Source: Actinophytocola sp044466355
GTDB taxonomy: Bacteria > Actinomycetota > Actinomycetes > Mycobacteriales > Pseudonocardiaceae
NCBI RefSeq assembly: GCF_044466355.1
Contig: NZ_JBITMQ010000014.1
Span: forward strand, 1-64,000
Reading direction: 5' to 3'
Length of the DNA stretch: 64,000 nt
In this document: positions 16,421 to 25,266 of the stretch, in pieces
Layout of the letters: every line of letters begins with the position of its first letter
Position numbering within the stretch: the first letter of the stretch is position 1
Notes under the pieces: generated by a model
What the model saw: only the letters and a program-made list of their open reading frames with translations
Database searches by the model: none
Told to the model about the DNA's origin: nothing
Made by a program: the position numbers and the translations under genes

Positions 16421-17899
16421 ATGGTCGACACGCTGACCGGCAACGTCGCCGATCTGGTGACCGACGCCGCCGGCAGGGCACCTGGCCGGGCCGCGCTCGT
16501 CGACAGCGCATCCGGCCGGACGCTCACGTGGCAGGAGACCGACCGCGCCGTGAACGCGTTCGCGGCCCGTCTGGTGGACGCCGGTCTCGAGGAAGGCGAC
16601 CGGGTCGCCATCGTGCTGCCCACCAGCGCCGAGTTCTGCGTCGCGCTGTTCGGCGTGCTGCGCGCGGGTGGCATCGCCGTCCCCGCGGCGGCGAACTCGC
16701 CGGAGCTGTCGAGGCTGCTCGAGGACAGCGGCGCCCGGTTCGTGGTGGGCGACGGCTTCGCGGCGCCCGACCTGGACGCCGCATCGGACGTGCATCCCGT
16801 CGCGCGCGGCGGCGAGGACATCGCGGTCGTCTGCTACACCTCGGGCACGGCGGGCGTGCCGCGCGGCGTGATGCTGTCCCACCGCGCGCTGCTGTCGAAC
16901 GTCGGCCAGTGCGCCCAGCTGAAGCCGGCGCCCGTGACCGCGACCGACCGCGTGCTGCTCGTGGTCCCCCTGTTCCACCTGTATGGCCTCGGTCCCGGCC
17001 TGTTGCAGGTCGCGGCCGCGGCTGCGACGGCCGTGCTGCTGGAGACGTTCGGCGTGGAACGCGCGCTGGCGGTGTGCGCGGAGCACCGGGTGACCGCGCT
17101 GGTCGGCGTGCCCGCGATGTACCAGGCGTTCGCCGCGACCGACCCGGAGCGGCTCGCGAACGGTCTGTCCACGGTCCGCCTGCTGACCTCGGGTGCCGCG
17201 CCGCTCGCCCCCGCCGTCCTGTCCGCGATCAAGCAGGTGACGGGCCTGCCGGTCTTCGAGGGTTACGGCCTGACCGAGACCGGCCCGGTGCTGACGTCGA
17301 CGCTGGTCGGCGGGGTCGCCAAGCCGGGGTCGGTCGGTCGCCCGCTGCCGGGTGTGGAGCTGCGGCTGGTGGACAGCGACGGCCGTCCCGTCGGCGTGCC
17401 GGGGGACCCAGACGAACCGGAGTGGTTCGACGGCGACGAGCCGGAGACCGGCCGTGTCGCCGCGCGGGGACCGAACCTGTTCAGCGGCTACTGGCCGGAC
17501 GGCGCCCACGGCCCCGACGACGAGGGCTGGTTCCGCACCGGCGACGTCGGCTACCTCGACGTCGACGGCGACCTGCGGCTCGTCGACCGCGCGAACGACC
17601 TGATCATCGTGAACGGTTTCAACGTGTACCCGAACGAGGTCGAGCGGGTGCTCGACGAGCTGCCGCAGGTGGCGGAGTGCGCCGCCGTCGGCGTCCCGGA
17701 CGAGCGCACGGGCGAGCACGTCGTGGCGGTCGTGGTGCTGCGTGCGGACGCGGCGCTCACCGAGGACGAGGTCCGCGACCACTGCGCGGAACGCCTGGCC
17801 CGGTTCAAGGTGCCGAGGGCCGTGCGGTTCGTCGACGAGCTGCCGCACTCGGCGACGGGGAAGGTCCGGCGGGCGTCACTGCGGAGTAGCGTCGCCTGA
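16421..17899 (+). CDS. AMP-dependent acyl-CoA synthetase/ligase
   Basis: This 492-residue ANL-superfamily enzyme activates a carboxylic acid to acyl-AMP and then to a thioester. The P-loop-like CYTSGTAGVPRGVMLSH, the YGLTETGPVL core, GWFRTGDVGYLD, RANDLIIVNGFNVYPNEVE and the catalytic C-terminal Lys region SATGKVRR are all present. ATG 16421 is preceded by GGAAGGAAGG. It diverges from the sigma gene and is followed after one base by the glutaredoxin gene, so the two are likely co-transcribed. The acyl substrate is unknown. Confidence 0.87.
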   Translation: MVDTLTGNVADLVTDAAGRAPGRAALVDSASGRTLTWQETDRAVNAFAARLVDAGLEEGDRVAIVLPTSAEFCVALFGVLRAGGIAVPAAANSPELSRLLEDSGARFVVGDGFAAPDLDAASDVHPVARGGEDIAVVCYTSGTAGVPRGVMLSHRALLSNVGQCAQLKPAPVTATDRVLLVVPLFHLYGLGPGLLQVAAAAATAVLLETFGVERALAVCAEHRVTALVGVPAMYQAFAATDPERLANGLSTVRLLTSGAAPLAPAVLSAIKQVTGLPVFEGYGLTETGPVLTSTLVGGVAKPGSVGRPLPGVELRLVDSDGRPVGVPGDPDEPEWFDGDEPETGRVAARGPNLFSGYWPDGAHGPDDEGWFRTGDVGYLDVDGDLRLVDRANDLIIVNGFNVYPNEVERVLDELPQVAECAAVGVPDERTGEHVVAVVVLRADAALTEDEVRDHCAERLARFKVPRAVRFVDELPHSATGKVRRASLRSSVA

Positions 17900-17900
17900 C

Positions 17901-18134
17901 GTGGTCACTGTGGTGTCGAGGCAGGGCTGCCACCTGTGCGAGGTGGCGGAGGCGGACGTCGAGCGCATCTGCGGCGAGCTGGGCGAACCGTGGGAGGTCA
18001 CGGACGTCGACGCCGACCCGGAACTGCGCGCCGAGTACGGCGACCAGGTCCCGGTGATCCTGATCGACGGCGACGAGCACGGCTACTGGCGCGTGGAGGA
18101 GGACCGCTTCCGGGCGGCCCTGGCGTCCAGGTAG
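17901..18134 (+). CDS. glutaredoxin-like protein (DUF836)
   Basis: This 77-residue thioredoxin-fold protein has the redox motif GCHLCE near the N-terminus (Cys10 and Cys13) and VPVILIDGDEHG with the cis-Pro. It corresponds to mycobacterial Rv0508 and to the glutaredoxin-like gene near rex in Streptomyces, both upstream of hemA. GTG 17901 starts one base after the ligase stop. It is expected to be cytoplasmic. Confidence 0.85.
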   Translation: MVTVVSRQGCHLCEVAEADVERICGELGEPWEVTDVDADPELRAEYGDQVPVILIDGDEHGYWRVEEDRFRAALASR

Positions 18135-18137
18135 CCG

Positions 18138-18737
18138 GCACGGGGCGGCCGCCAGCCCCCGGTTGCCGGCCCAGCGGCTCGGGACGTACGTCAGGCAGAT
18201 GGTCAACGGCGGCTTCGGGTAGATCAGCGGCTCGGGATGGAACGCCACGTCCGGCGACGGTGGGGGGCGCCCATTCACATCGGCCTTGCCCGCGAGCACC
18301 GACGCCACCCCGAGCGCCGCGTGGTACTGCGTGTACGGGCCCGTCGGGCACTGCTCCCCGCGCTCGAGTTCGAGCCCGACCCGGTAGACCGCGGCGGGAG
18401 AACCGCACTCCAGAACCTCGAGTTCCGCGTCCACGCCGCCCTTGACGACGCGCACGCAGTCGCCGACGTTCGCCTCGTTCGCGCCACGCGAGGTCGTGGG
18501 CGGCGCGGTCGGCGTCGACTCCCGCACGGTGGTCGGCCGGTCCGCACCGGACTGTTCGACCTCGTCCCTCAGCAGACCGAAACCCCAGACCGCCAGCCCG
18601 GCGACGGCGGCGAGGCAGACGACCGACACGACGACGGTGACGAGCCCGCCGACGGGGCGTCGCCCCTGGCCCGGCTCGCGCGACCGGTTTCCGACGCCCT
18701 CCGGCGACGCGCGGGGATCGTTCCACGGGCACCCCAC
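18138..18737 (-). CDS. LppU-like single-pass membrane protein, C-terminal end unclear
   Basis: From GTG 18737 the frame encodes a short cytoplasmic part, one membrane helix (about residues 27-50: LVTVVVSVVCLAAVAGLAVW) and an extracytoplasmic domain with VGDCVRVV, LEVLECGSPAAVYRV, CPTGPY and ICLTYVP, the Cys pattern of actinobacterial LppU/SCO3897-type proteins. The homology-like part ends near 18140. The literal frame has no stop until 17805, across the opposite-strand glutaredoxin gene, which is implausible. An indel in a C or G run (for example near 18155) is likely, so the end given is approximate. Divergent from the oxidoreductase gene. Confidence 0.55.
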
Positions 18738-18807
18738 GGGGCCAGGTAAGAACTCCGTAATCGCGGCGAGGTTGAACCGGAGTGCCCGCCGGGACGAACG
18801 TAGAGGT

Positions 18808-20367
18808 GTGCAGCTCGACACCCGGCCCGTCGCGGCCGCCGACCTCGCGTCCAGGCTCCCCAGAGGCCGGGCCGTGGCCGTCGCGTTCGTCTCCCTCGTC
18901 GCGGCGCTCGGCGCCGGGCACCTCGTCGCCGGGTTCGTCGGACCGGAGGCGTCACCCTTCCTCGCGGTCGGCAACTGGGTGCGGGACAACTCGCCGCACG
19001 CGGTCGTCGAGTGGGCCAAGGACACGTTCGGCACCGCCGACAAGACCGTCCTCTTCATCGGCGTCACCGTCGTCGTCCTCGCCGTCACCGCCGCCGCGGG
19101 CCTGCTGTCCCGCACACGGCCGACGCCCGGGCTGGTCGTCGCGGCCGTGCAGGGCGTCGTCGGGTTCGTCGCCGTGCTCACCCGGCCCGACCTGGGGCAG
19201 CTGGGCATCGCCGCGCCCGCCGCGAGCATGGTCGTCGGCCTCGTCGTCTTCAACTGGCTGCACAACCGGGCCTGGCCGGTGGAGCAGGACCGGGACAGCC
19301 GCCGCCGGTTCCTGCGGGCCGGTGCCGGTGCGGTGCTCGGCGCCGGTGCGGCCGCCACGATCGGGCAGCTGACCGGCAACCGGGTGGACGTCGAGGCGTC
19401 CCGTGCCGCCGTGGGCGACCTCACACCGGCGAGCCCCGCGCCGAAGCTGCCGCCGAACGCCGACTTCCCCGGGACGGCCCGCTTCATCACGGACAACCGC
19501 GAGTTCTACCGCATCGACACCGCGCTCACGCTGCCCCGCGTCGACGCGCGGGACTGGCGGCTGCGCATCCACGGCCTTGTCGACAGGACCGTCGAGTTCA
19601 CCTTCGCCGACATCCGCGACCGCCGCCTGATCGAGCGGCCGGTCACGCTGGCCTGCGTGTCCAACGAGGTCGGCGGCGGCCTCATCTCCACCGCGAACTG
19701 GATCGGCGTGCCACTGCGCGACCTGCTGCTCGAGGCGGGCGTCCGGCAGGGCGCCGACCAGCTGTTCTCCACCAGCGTCGACGGCTTCACGGCGGGCACC
19801 CCCGTCGACGCGCTCATGGACCCCGACCGGGGCGCCATGCTCGCCATCGGCATGAACGGCGAACCCCTGCCCCAGGAGCACGGCTTCCCGGCGCGCATGG
19901 TCGTGCCCGGCCTGTACGGCTACGTGTCCGCCACCAAGTGGGTCGCGGACATGGAGCTGACCACGTTCGCCGGCAAACAGGGCTACTGGATCCCGCGCGG
20001 CTGGTCCGCCAGGGGGCCGATCAAGACCCAGTCGCGCATCGACACCCCGCGCGACGGCTTCCTCCTCGGCCGTGGCCCGAACACGATCGCGGGCACCGCG
20101 TGGGCACAGACCATCGGCATCCGCGGCGTGGCGGTCCGCGTCGACAGCGGCGACGGACCTGGCGAGTGGCAGCCGGCGGAACTGAGCACCGAGGTCGACC
20201 TGAACACGTGGCGCATGTGGCGCGTCACCGTCGACCTCCGGCCGGGCGAGCACACGATCCAGGTCCGCGCCACCGACAACCGCGGCCACACGCAGACCGA
20301 CGCCGAGGCTCCGCCCGCACCCGACGGCGCCACCGGGTGGCACACGGTCCACGTCACGGTCGACTAG
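18808..20367 (+). CDS. membrane-anchored molybdopterin-dependent oxidoreductase (sulfite oxidase-like)
   Basis: This 519-residue protein has four N-terminal membrane helices (about residues 15-150), then an RRRFLRAGAGAV twin-arginine-like segment. The catalytic domain follows (about 210-420), with the molybdenum-ligand Cys in VTLACVSNEVGG, GVPLRDLLLEAG and VPGLYGYVSATKWV. A Mo-co dimerisation domain ends the protein (about 425-519). The domain is expected outside the membrane. GTG 18808 begins the chain; its ribosome site is weak. The substrate may be sulfite or protein methionine sulfoxide; this cannot be decided here. Confidence 0.82.
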   Translation: MQLDTRPVAAADLASRLPRGRAVAVAFVSLVAALGAGHLVAGFVGPEASPFLAVGNWVRDNSPHAVVEWAKDTFGTADKTVLFIGVTVVVLAVTAAAGLLSRTRPTPGLVVAAVQGVVGFVAVLTRPDLGQLGIAAPAASMVVGLVVFNWLHNRAWPVEQDRDSRRRFLRAGAGAVLGAGAAATIGQLTGNRVDVEASRAAVGDLTPASPAPKLPPNADFPGTARFITDNREFYRIDTALTLPRVDARDWRLRIHGLVDRTVEFTFADIRDRRLIERPVTLACVSNEVGGGLISTANWIGVPLRDLLLEAGVRQGADQLFSTSVDGFTAGTPVDALMDPDRGAMLAIGMNGEPLPQEHGFPARMVVPGLYGYVSATKWVADMELTTFAGKQGYWIPRGWSARGPIKTQSRIDTPRDGFLLGRGPNTIAGTAWAQTIGIRGVAVRVDSGDGPGEWQPAELSTEVDLNTWRMWRVTVDLRPGEHTIQVRATDNRGHTQTDAEAPPAPDGATGWHTVHVTVD

Positions 20368-20439
20368 CGGTCCAGGGACCTGTTACCCGTCGTTGACAGA
20401 CTCGGGATGGAGGGACAAAACCGCCGTTCACCGGCGACT

Positions 20440-20457
20440 TTGTGCCTGCGTTCACAA
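20440..20457 (+). promoter_or_regulatory. Rex operator upstream of rex
   Basis: TTGTGCCTGCGTTCACAA matches the Rex operator consensus TTGTGAA-N4-TTCACAA with two mismatches, both in the left half. It lies about 50 bases before the rex start. In Streptomyces, Rex represses its own rex-hemACD operon through such a site, so NADH-responsive autoregulation of the haem genes is expected. Confidence 0.8.
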
Positions 20458-20508
20458 GCGGCTACCGTATGAACATTCCCATGGGCGTGTCTTTCGAGGA
20501 GTATCAGC

Positions 20509-21357
20509 GTGGCGCAGCGTGGTCAGACTGGCGCGAACGGTAGGAAGCCAGTTCCCGCTGAGAACGCTGCGGAAGTGACGGCGCCCATGCCACCCCTGAC
20601 CAACGGTCAGGGAGCGCTCTCCCCGCGGGCGATCCCCGAGGCCGCCGTCGCGCGTCTCGCGGTCTACCTGCGCGTTCTGTCCGGCATGAAGGAGCAGGGC
20701 ACCGGCACGGTGTCCTCGGAGGAGCTGTCCGTCGCGGCGGGCGTCAACTCCGCGAAGCTCCGCAAGGACCTCTCCTACATCGGCACCTACGGCACACGTG
20801 GCGTCGGGTACGAGGTCGCGGTCCTCATCGACCAGATCGAACGTGTCCTCGGCCTCACCCGTGAACAGAGCGTGGCAGTGGTCGGCATCGGTAACCTCGG
20901 GCATGCACTCGCCAACTACGGCGGGTTCCCTGGCAGAGGCTTCCCGGTGACCGCACTCTTCGACGTCGACCCCGACCTGATGGGCGTGCCCGTCGGTGGG
21001 ATCCCGGTCAACCACATCGACGACATCCCGACGGTGTGCGTGGCCAAGGAGATCACCATCGGCGTCATCGCCACACCGCCGGCCGCCGCACAGGTCGTGT
21101 GCGACCGGCTGGTGCAGGCGGGCGTCGAGTGCATCCTGAACTTCGCCCCGGTGGTGCTGCAGGTGCCCGAGACGGTGGAGGTCCGCAAGGTGGACCTGGC
21201 CGTCGAGCTGCAGATCCTGTCGTTCCACCAGGCCAGGCGCGCGGACAGCGCTCCCCCCGGGGAGACCGCGCCGCAGCCGAGGAGCAACGGTCGGGTCAAC
21301 GGTTCGCCGCGTCACAGTGTCGAGAACAGGCCGAACGGGGCGGTGGTCAGACGATGA
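20509..21357 (+). CDS. rex: redox-sensing transcriptional repressor Rex
   Basis: This 282-residue regulator binds DNA when NADH is low. The N-terminal winged helix (about residues 40-105) includes VSSEELSVAAGVNSAKLRKDL and SYIGTYGTRGVGYEV. The Rossmann domain has VGIGNLGHALANY (GxGxxG-type) and FDVDP, and the domain-swap helix lies near the C-terminus. A disordered N-terminal extension of about 35 residues and a C-terminal tail of about 45 residues are extra. GTG 20509 follows AGGAG (20497-20501). Its stop overlaps hemA (ATGA), linking redox state to tetrapyrrole synthesis. Confidence 0.95.
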   Translation: MAQRGQTGANGRKPVPAENAAEVTAPMPPLTNGQGALSPRAIPEAAVARLAVYLRVLSGMKEQGTGTVSSEELSVAAGVNSAKLRKDLSYIGTYGTRGVGYEVAVLIDQIERVLGLTREQSVAVVGIGNLGHALANYGGFPGRGFPVTALFDVDPDLMGVPVGGIPVNHIDDIPTVCVAKEITIGVIATPPAAAQVVCDRLVQAGVECILNFAPVVLQVPETVEVRKVDLAVELQILSFHQARRADSAPPGETAPQPRSNGRVNGSPRHSVENRPNGAVVRR

Positions 21358-22658
21358 GTGTGCTGGCGGTCGGTGTTTCGCACCGGTCAGCGGACGTGCG
21401 CGTGCTGGAGCGCGCGACGGTCCCGTCCGGCGAGGTCACCAAGGTGCTCGACGAGCTCATGCGGTGTGCGCACGTCGTCGAGGCCACGCTGGTCACGACG
21501 TGCAACCGGGTCGAGGTCTACACGGTCGTGGACGCCTTCCACGCCGGTCTCGCGGACGTGGTCGGCGTCCTCGGCAGGCACTCCGGCCTCGACACGGCGG
21601 AGCTGTACGAGCACCTCTACGTGCACTACGCGGCGGCCGCGGCCGAGCACCTGTTCCGGGTGAGCGCCGGGCTCGACTCGATGGTCGTCGGCGAAGCGCA
21701 GATCCTCGGCCAGGTCCGAACCGCGTACAACACCGCGCGCGACGCGGGCACCGCGGGCCGCACGCTGCACGAGCTGTTCCAGCGCGCACTGCGGGTCGGC
21801 AAGCGCGTCCACGCCGAGACGGGCCTGGACGCCGCCGGTGGTTCGGTGGTCTCCGAGGCGCTGGCCGACGCCGACCGCGTGCTCGGCGGCCTGACCGGCC
21901 GGCGCGCGCTGATCGTCGGCGCCGGGTCGATGGGCGGACTGTCCGCCGCCGCGCTGCGCCGCGCGGGCATCGGCGAGATCGTCATCGCCAACCGCACGGT
22001 CGAGACCGGCGCCCGGCTCGCCGAGCTGCAGCTGGAGCAGGGCACCCCGGCCCGCGCGGTCGGCCTCGACGACCTGCCCGCGCACATCGCGGCCGCCGAC
22101 GTGGTGGTCGCGTGCACCGGCGCGACCGGCACGGTGGTCGACGCGGGGATGGTGCCCGCCAGGGTGCGTCCGCTGGTCGTGTGCGACCTGGGGCTGCCGA
22201 GGGACGTGGCCGCGGACGTGGCCGACGTACCCGGCGTCACGATCGTCGACCTGGAGAGCCTGCAGCGGCGGCTGGCGGAGTCGCCGAGCGGCCTGGACAC
22301 CCACCGCGCCACCACGATCGTCGCCGACGAGGTCGGCGCCTACCTCGCGACCCAGCGGTCCGCGGCGGTCACGCCGACCGTCACCGCGCTGCGCCGCCGC
22401 GCCGCCGAGGTGGTGGACGCGGAGCTGCTGCGCCTGGACTCGCGGCTGGACCTGGACGCGGCGGCGCGTGCCGAGGTCGCGCAGACCGTGCGCCGCGTCG
22501 TGGACAAGCTGCTCCACACGCCGACGGTGCGCGTGAAGGAGCTGGCGTCCGGCCCGAACGGCGTCGAGTACGCGGAGGCGCTGCGCGAGCTGTTCCAGCT
22601 CGACCCGGCCGCGCCCGCGACGATCGCCGCGAACATGTCCGGGGGTGAGGCACGATGA
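21354..22658 (+). CDS. hemA: glutamyl-tRNA reductase
   Basis: This 434-residue enzyme reduces glutamyl-tRNA to glutamate-1-semialdehyde, the first committed step of the C5 haem pathway. The nucleophile Cys50 sits in LVTTCNRVEVY. SAGLDSMVVGEAQILGQVR is the family signature, and an NADPH-binding Rossmann domain (LIVGAGSMG) and dimerisation helices follow. ATG 21354 overlaps the rex stop, and its own stop overlaps hemC. It feeds HemL at 28312. Confidence 0.97.
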   Translation: MSVLAVGVSHRSADVRVLERATVPSGEVTKVLDELMRCAHVVEATLVTTCNRVEVYTVVDAFHAGLADVVGVLGRHSGLDTAELYEHLYVHYAAAAAEHLFRVSAGLDSMVVGEAQILGQVRTAYNTARDAGTAGRTLHELFQRALRVGKRVHAETGLDAAGGSVVSEALADADRVLGGLTGRRALIVGAGSMGGLSAAALRRAGIGEIVIANRTVETGARLAELQLEQGTPARAVGLDDLPAHIAAADVVVACTGATGTVVDAGMVPARVRPLVVCDLGLPRDVAADVADVPGVTIVDLESLQRRLAESPSGLDTHRATTIVADEVGAYLATQRSAAVTPTVTALRRRAAEVVDAELLRLDSRLDLDAAARAEVAQTVRRVVDKLLHTPTVRVKELASGPNGVEYAEALRELFQLDPAAPATIAANMSGGEAR

Positions 22659-23620
22659 GCCGCGTCATCCGCATCGGTACGCGGGGCAGCGCGCTCGCGC
22701 TCGCCCAGACCGGCACCGTCGCCGCCCAGCTCGAGGCCGCGGGCGCCAAGGTCGAGATCGTCACCGTCGTGACGCCCGGCGACAAGTCGTCGGCGCCCAT
22801 CGCCGAGATCGGTATCGGCGTCTTCACCTCCGCGCTGCGCGACGCGCTCGCCGCCGGTGAGGTCGACGTCGCCGTCCACTCCTTCAAAGACCTGCCGACC
22901 GCGCCTGACCCCCGTCTCTCCCTCGCCGCGGTGCCGCCGCGGCAGGACCCGAGGGACGCGCTGATCGCACGGGACTCGCTCACGCTGGGCGAGCTGCCCG
23001 CGGGCTCTCGGGTCGGCACGGGGTCGCCCCGCAGGGCGGCACAGATCCAGGCGCTCGGCCTGGGTCTTCAGATCGTGCCCATCAGGGGCAACGTCGACAC
23101 CAGGATCCGCAAGGTCCACGACGGCGAGCTGGATGCCGTCGTGCTCGCCCGCGCCGGGCTCGCCCGGCTCGGCAGGCTCGACGTGATCACCGAGGTGCTC
23201 GACCCGATCCAGGTGCTTCCCGCGCCGGCGCAGGGGGCGCTGGCGGTGGAGTGCCGGGTCGACGACGTGGACACCGAGCACCTCCTCCAGTCCATTGTGG
23301 ACGACGATGCCACCAGGGCGGCGGTCGCCGCGGAGCGGGCCTTGCTGGCCGCGCTCGAGGCGGGCTGCCAGGCCCCGGTTGGCGCTCTGGCCGACGTGGT
23401 CGAGGACCTCGACGCGAACGACAAGGTGGTCCACCGCCTGTCGCTGCGCGGGGTCGCGGCCGCGAACTGGACAGCGGGCAGCACGGCCGAAGGGCCCGCT
23501 GTCGACCTGATCCGTGCCTCGGCCACCGGTGACCTGACCGAAGGTGAGCAGCTCGGGCGTGCGTTGGCCGCCGAGCTGCTCGAGCTCGGCGCCGGCGCGC
23601 TCGCCGGTGACGAGCAATAA
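22655..23620 (+). CDS. hemC: hydroxymethylbilane synthase
   Basis: This 321-residue porphobilinogen deaminase polymerises four porphobilinogens to hydroxymethylbilane. The N-terminal IRIGTRGSALALAQT, the active-site segment VHSFKDLPT, VGTGSPRR and the dipyrromethane-cofactor Cys in LEAGCQAPVG are all present. ATG 22655 overlaps the hemA stop by four bases. Confidence 0.97.
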   Translation: MSRVIRIGTRGSALALAQTGTVAAQLEAAGAKVEIVTVVTPGDKSSAPIAEIGIGVFTSALRDALAAGEVDVAVHSFKDLPTAPDPRLSLAAVPPRQDPRDALIARDSLTLGELPAGSRVGTGSPRRAAQIQALGLGLQIVPIRGNVDTRIRKVHDGELDAVVLARAGLARLGRLDVITEVLDPIQVLPAPAQGALAVECRVDDVDTEHLLQSIVDDDATRAAVAAERALLAALEAGCQAPVGALADVVEDLDANDKVVHRLSLRGVAAANWTAGSTAEGPAVDLIRASATGDLTEGEQLGRALAAELLELGAGALAGDEQ

Positions 23621-23646
23621 GTAATCAAGAGGGAAGTGGCCCAGGA

Positions 23647-25191
23647 ATGACCACCCGTACCCGTAAGTCCTCCGGACGCATCGCGTTCGTGGGCTCGGGG
23701 CCCGGCGATGCCGGGCTTCTCACCGTCCGGGCACAGGAGCTCATCGCGCGCGCCGAGCTCGTGGTGATCGACCCGGACGTGCCGGCCGCCGTGCTCGAGC
23801 TGGCCGGCCGGGACATCGAAGGCGAGGCCGAGGTCCGGCCCGCCGTCGGCGAGCCGGCCGACGTCGCGAAGGACCTCGTTCACGAGGCCAAGGCGGGCCG
23901 CGTCGTGATCCGCCTCGTCTCCGGTGACCCGCTCACGCACTCCGGCCTCGTCGCCGAGGCCCAGGCCGTCGCCAAGACGTCCGCCGTGTTCGACGTCGTC
24001 CCGGGCGTGCCCGCCGCGACCGCCGTGCCCGCCTACGCGGGCATCGCGCTCGGCGGCACCCACACCGAGGTCGACGTCCGCGGCGAGGTCGACTGGGCGG
24101 GGCTCGCCAAGACCCCGGGCCCGATCGTGCTGCTCGCCAGCTCCAGCCACCTCGCCGAGGCCGCCTCCGCGCTCGTCGAGCACGGCCTCGCGCCGCAGAC
24201 GCCCGTCGCGGTCACCGCCGACGGCACCGGCGCCGGCCAGCGCACGCTCGACACCACGCTCGCCACGCTCGCCCAGGACGCCGGTGAGATCGCGGGCAAC
24301 CTCGTCGTCACCGTCGGTCAGGCCGTCGCCGCCAGGACCAAGCTGTCCTGGTGGGAGTCCCGCGCCCTCTACGGGTGGCGCGTGCTCGTCCCGCGCACCA
24401 AGGACCAGGCCGGCGAGATGTCCGAGCGGCTGCGGCTGCACGGCGCCATCCCGTCCGAGGTGCCGACGATCTCCGTCGAACCGCCGCGCAGCCCGGCCCA
24501 GATGGAGCGCTCCGTCAAGGGCCTCGTCGACGGCCGCTACCAGTGGCTCGTGTTCACCTCCACCAACGCCGTGCGCGCGGTGTGGGAGAAGTTCGAGGAG
24601 TTCGGGCTCGACGCCCGCGCGTTCTCCGGCGTGAAGATCGCCTGCGTCGGCGAGGCCACCGCCGAGAAGGTGCGCGGCTTCGGCATCATCCCCGAGCTGG
24701 TGCCCTCCGGCGAGCAGTCCTCCGAGGGCCTGCTCGAGGAGTTCCCGCCCTACGACGACATCCTCGACCCGGTGGACCGCGTGCTGCTGCCGCGTGCCGA
24801 CATCGCCACCGAGACCCTCGCCGCCGGTCTGCGCGACCGCGGCTGGGAGATCGACGACGTCACCGCGTACCGCACCGTGCGTGCCGCTCCGCCGCCCGCG
24901 GAGACCCGCGAGATGATCAAGACCGGTGGCTTCGACGCGGTGTGCTTCACCTCGTCCTCGACCGTCCGGAACCTGGTCGGCATCGCGGGCAAGCCGCACA
25001 CCCGCACGCTCGTCGCCTGCATCGGCCCGAAGACGGCCGAAACGGCGCGGGAGTTCGGCCTCCGGGTCGACGTGCAGCCCGAGGTCGCCCAGGTCCCGGC
25101 GCTCGTCGACGCGCTGGCCGAGCACGCCGCCCGCCTCCGTGCGGAAGGCGCGCTCCCGCCGCCTCGCAAGACCAAGCGGGCCCGCCGCTGA
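23647..25191 (+). CDS. hemD: bifunctional uroporphyrinogen-III C-methyltransferase/uroporphyrinogen-III synthase
   Basis: This 514-residue fusion has an N-terminal SUMT/CobA-like methyltransferase (VGSGPGDAGLLTVRAQELI, then RLVSGDPLTHSG and VVPGVPAATAVPAYAGI) and a C-terminal uroporphyrinogen-III synthase (about residues 255-495; WRVLVPRTKDQAGEMSERL, FTSTNAV, CFTSSSTV, ACIGPKTAETAREFG). The fusion is the standard actinobacterial HemD. Whether the methyltransferase half is active is uncertain, because some motif positions differ from CobA. ATG 23647 has AGGAAT-type spacing after hemC, and 26 bases separate the two genes. Confidence 0.92.
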   Translation: MTTRTRKSSGRIAFVGSGPGDAGLLTVRAQELIARAELVVIDPDVPAAVLELAGRDIEGEAEVRPAVGEPADVAKDLVHEAKAGRVVIRLVSGDPLTHSGLVAEAQAVAKTSAVFDVVPGVPAATAVPAYAGIALGGTHTEVDVRGEVDWAGLAKTPGPIVLLASSSHLAEAASALVEHGLAPQTPVAVTADGTGAGQRTLDTTLATLAQDAGEIAGNLVVTVGQAVAARTKLSWWESRALYGWRVLVPRTKDQAGEMSERLRLHGAIPSEVPTISVEPPRSPAQMERSVKGLVDGRYQWLVFTSTNAVRAVWEKFEEFGLDARAFSGVKIACVGEATAEKVRGFGIIPELVPSGEQSSEGLLEEFPPYDDILDPVDRVLLPRADIATETLAAGLRDRGWEIDDVTAYRTVRAAPPPAETREMIKTGGFDAVCFTSSSTVRNLVGIAGKPHTRTLVACIGPKTAETAREFGLRVDVQPEVAQVPALVDALAEHAARLRAEGALPPPRKTKRARR

Positions 25192-25197
25192 CGCAGA

Positions 25198-25252
25198 TGC
25201 CCTGAAAGACGCTTTCGGGACGTCGACTGTCCCGGAAGCGTCTGTCAGGGCA
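25198..25252 (+). terminator. long imperfect hairpin between hemD and hemB
   Basis: TGCCCTGA, AGACGCTT and CGGGAC on the left pair in order with GTCCCG, AAGCGTCT and TCAGGGCA on the right, giving a stem of about 24 bp with two interior mismatches and a 7-base loop. It starts seven bases after the hemD stop and ends 14 bases before hemB. It could be a partial terminator or an mRNA-stability element that sets the hemB level. Confidence 0.7.
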
Positions 25253-25266
25253 CGAAGGAGCCGACC

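Noticed and set aside
18442..18807. Extension of the molybdopterin oxidoreductase upstream to 18442
   Set aside because: The extra residues are antisense to the LppU-like gene, and the first membrane helix begins just after GTG 18808.
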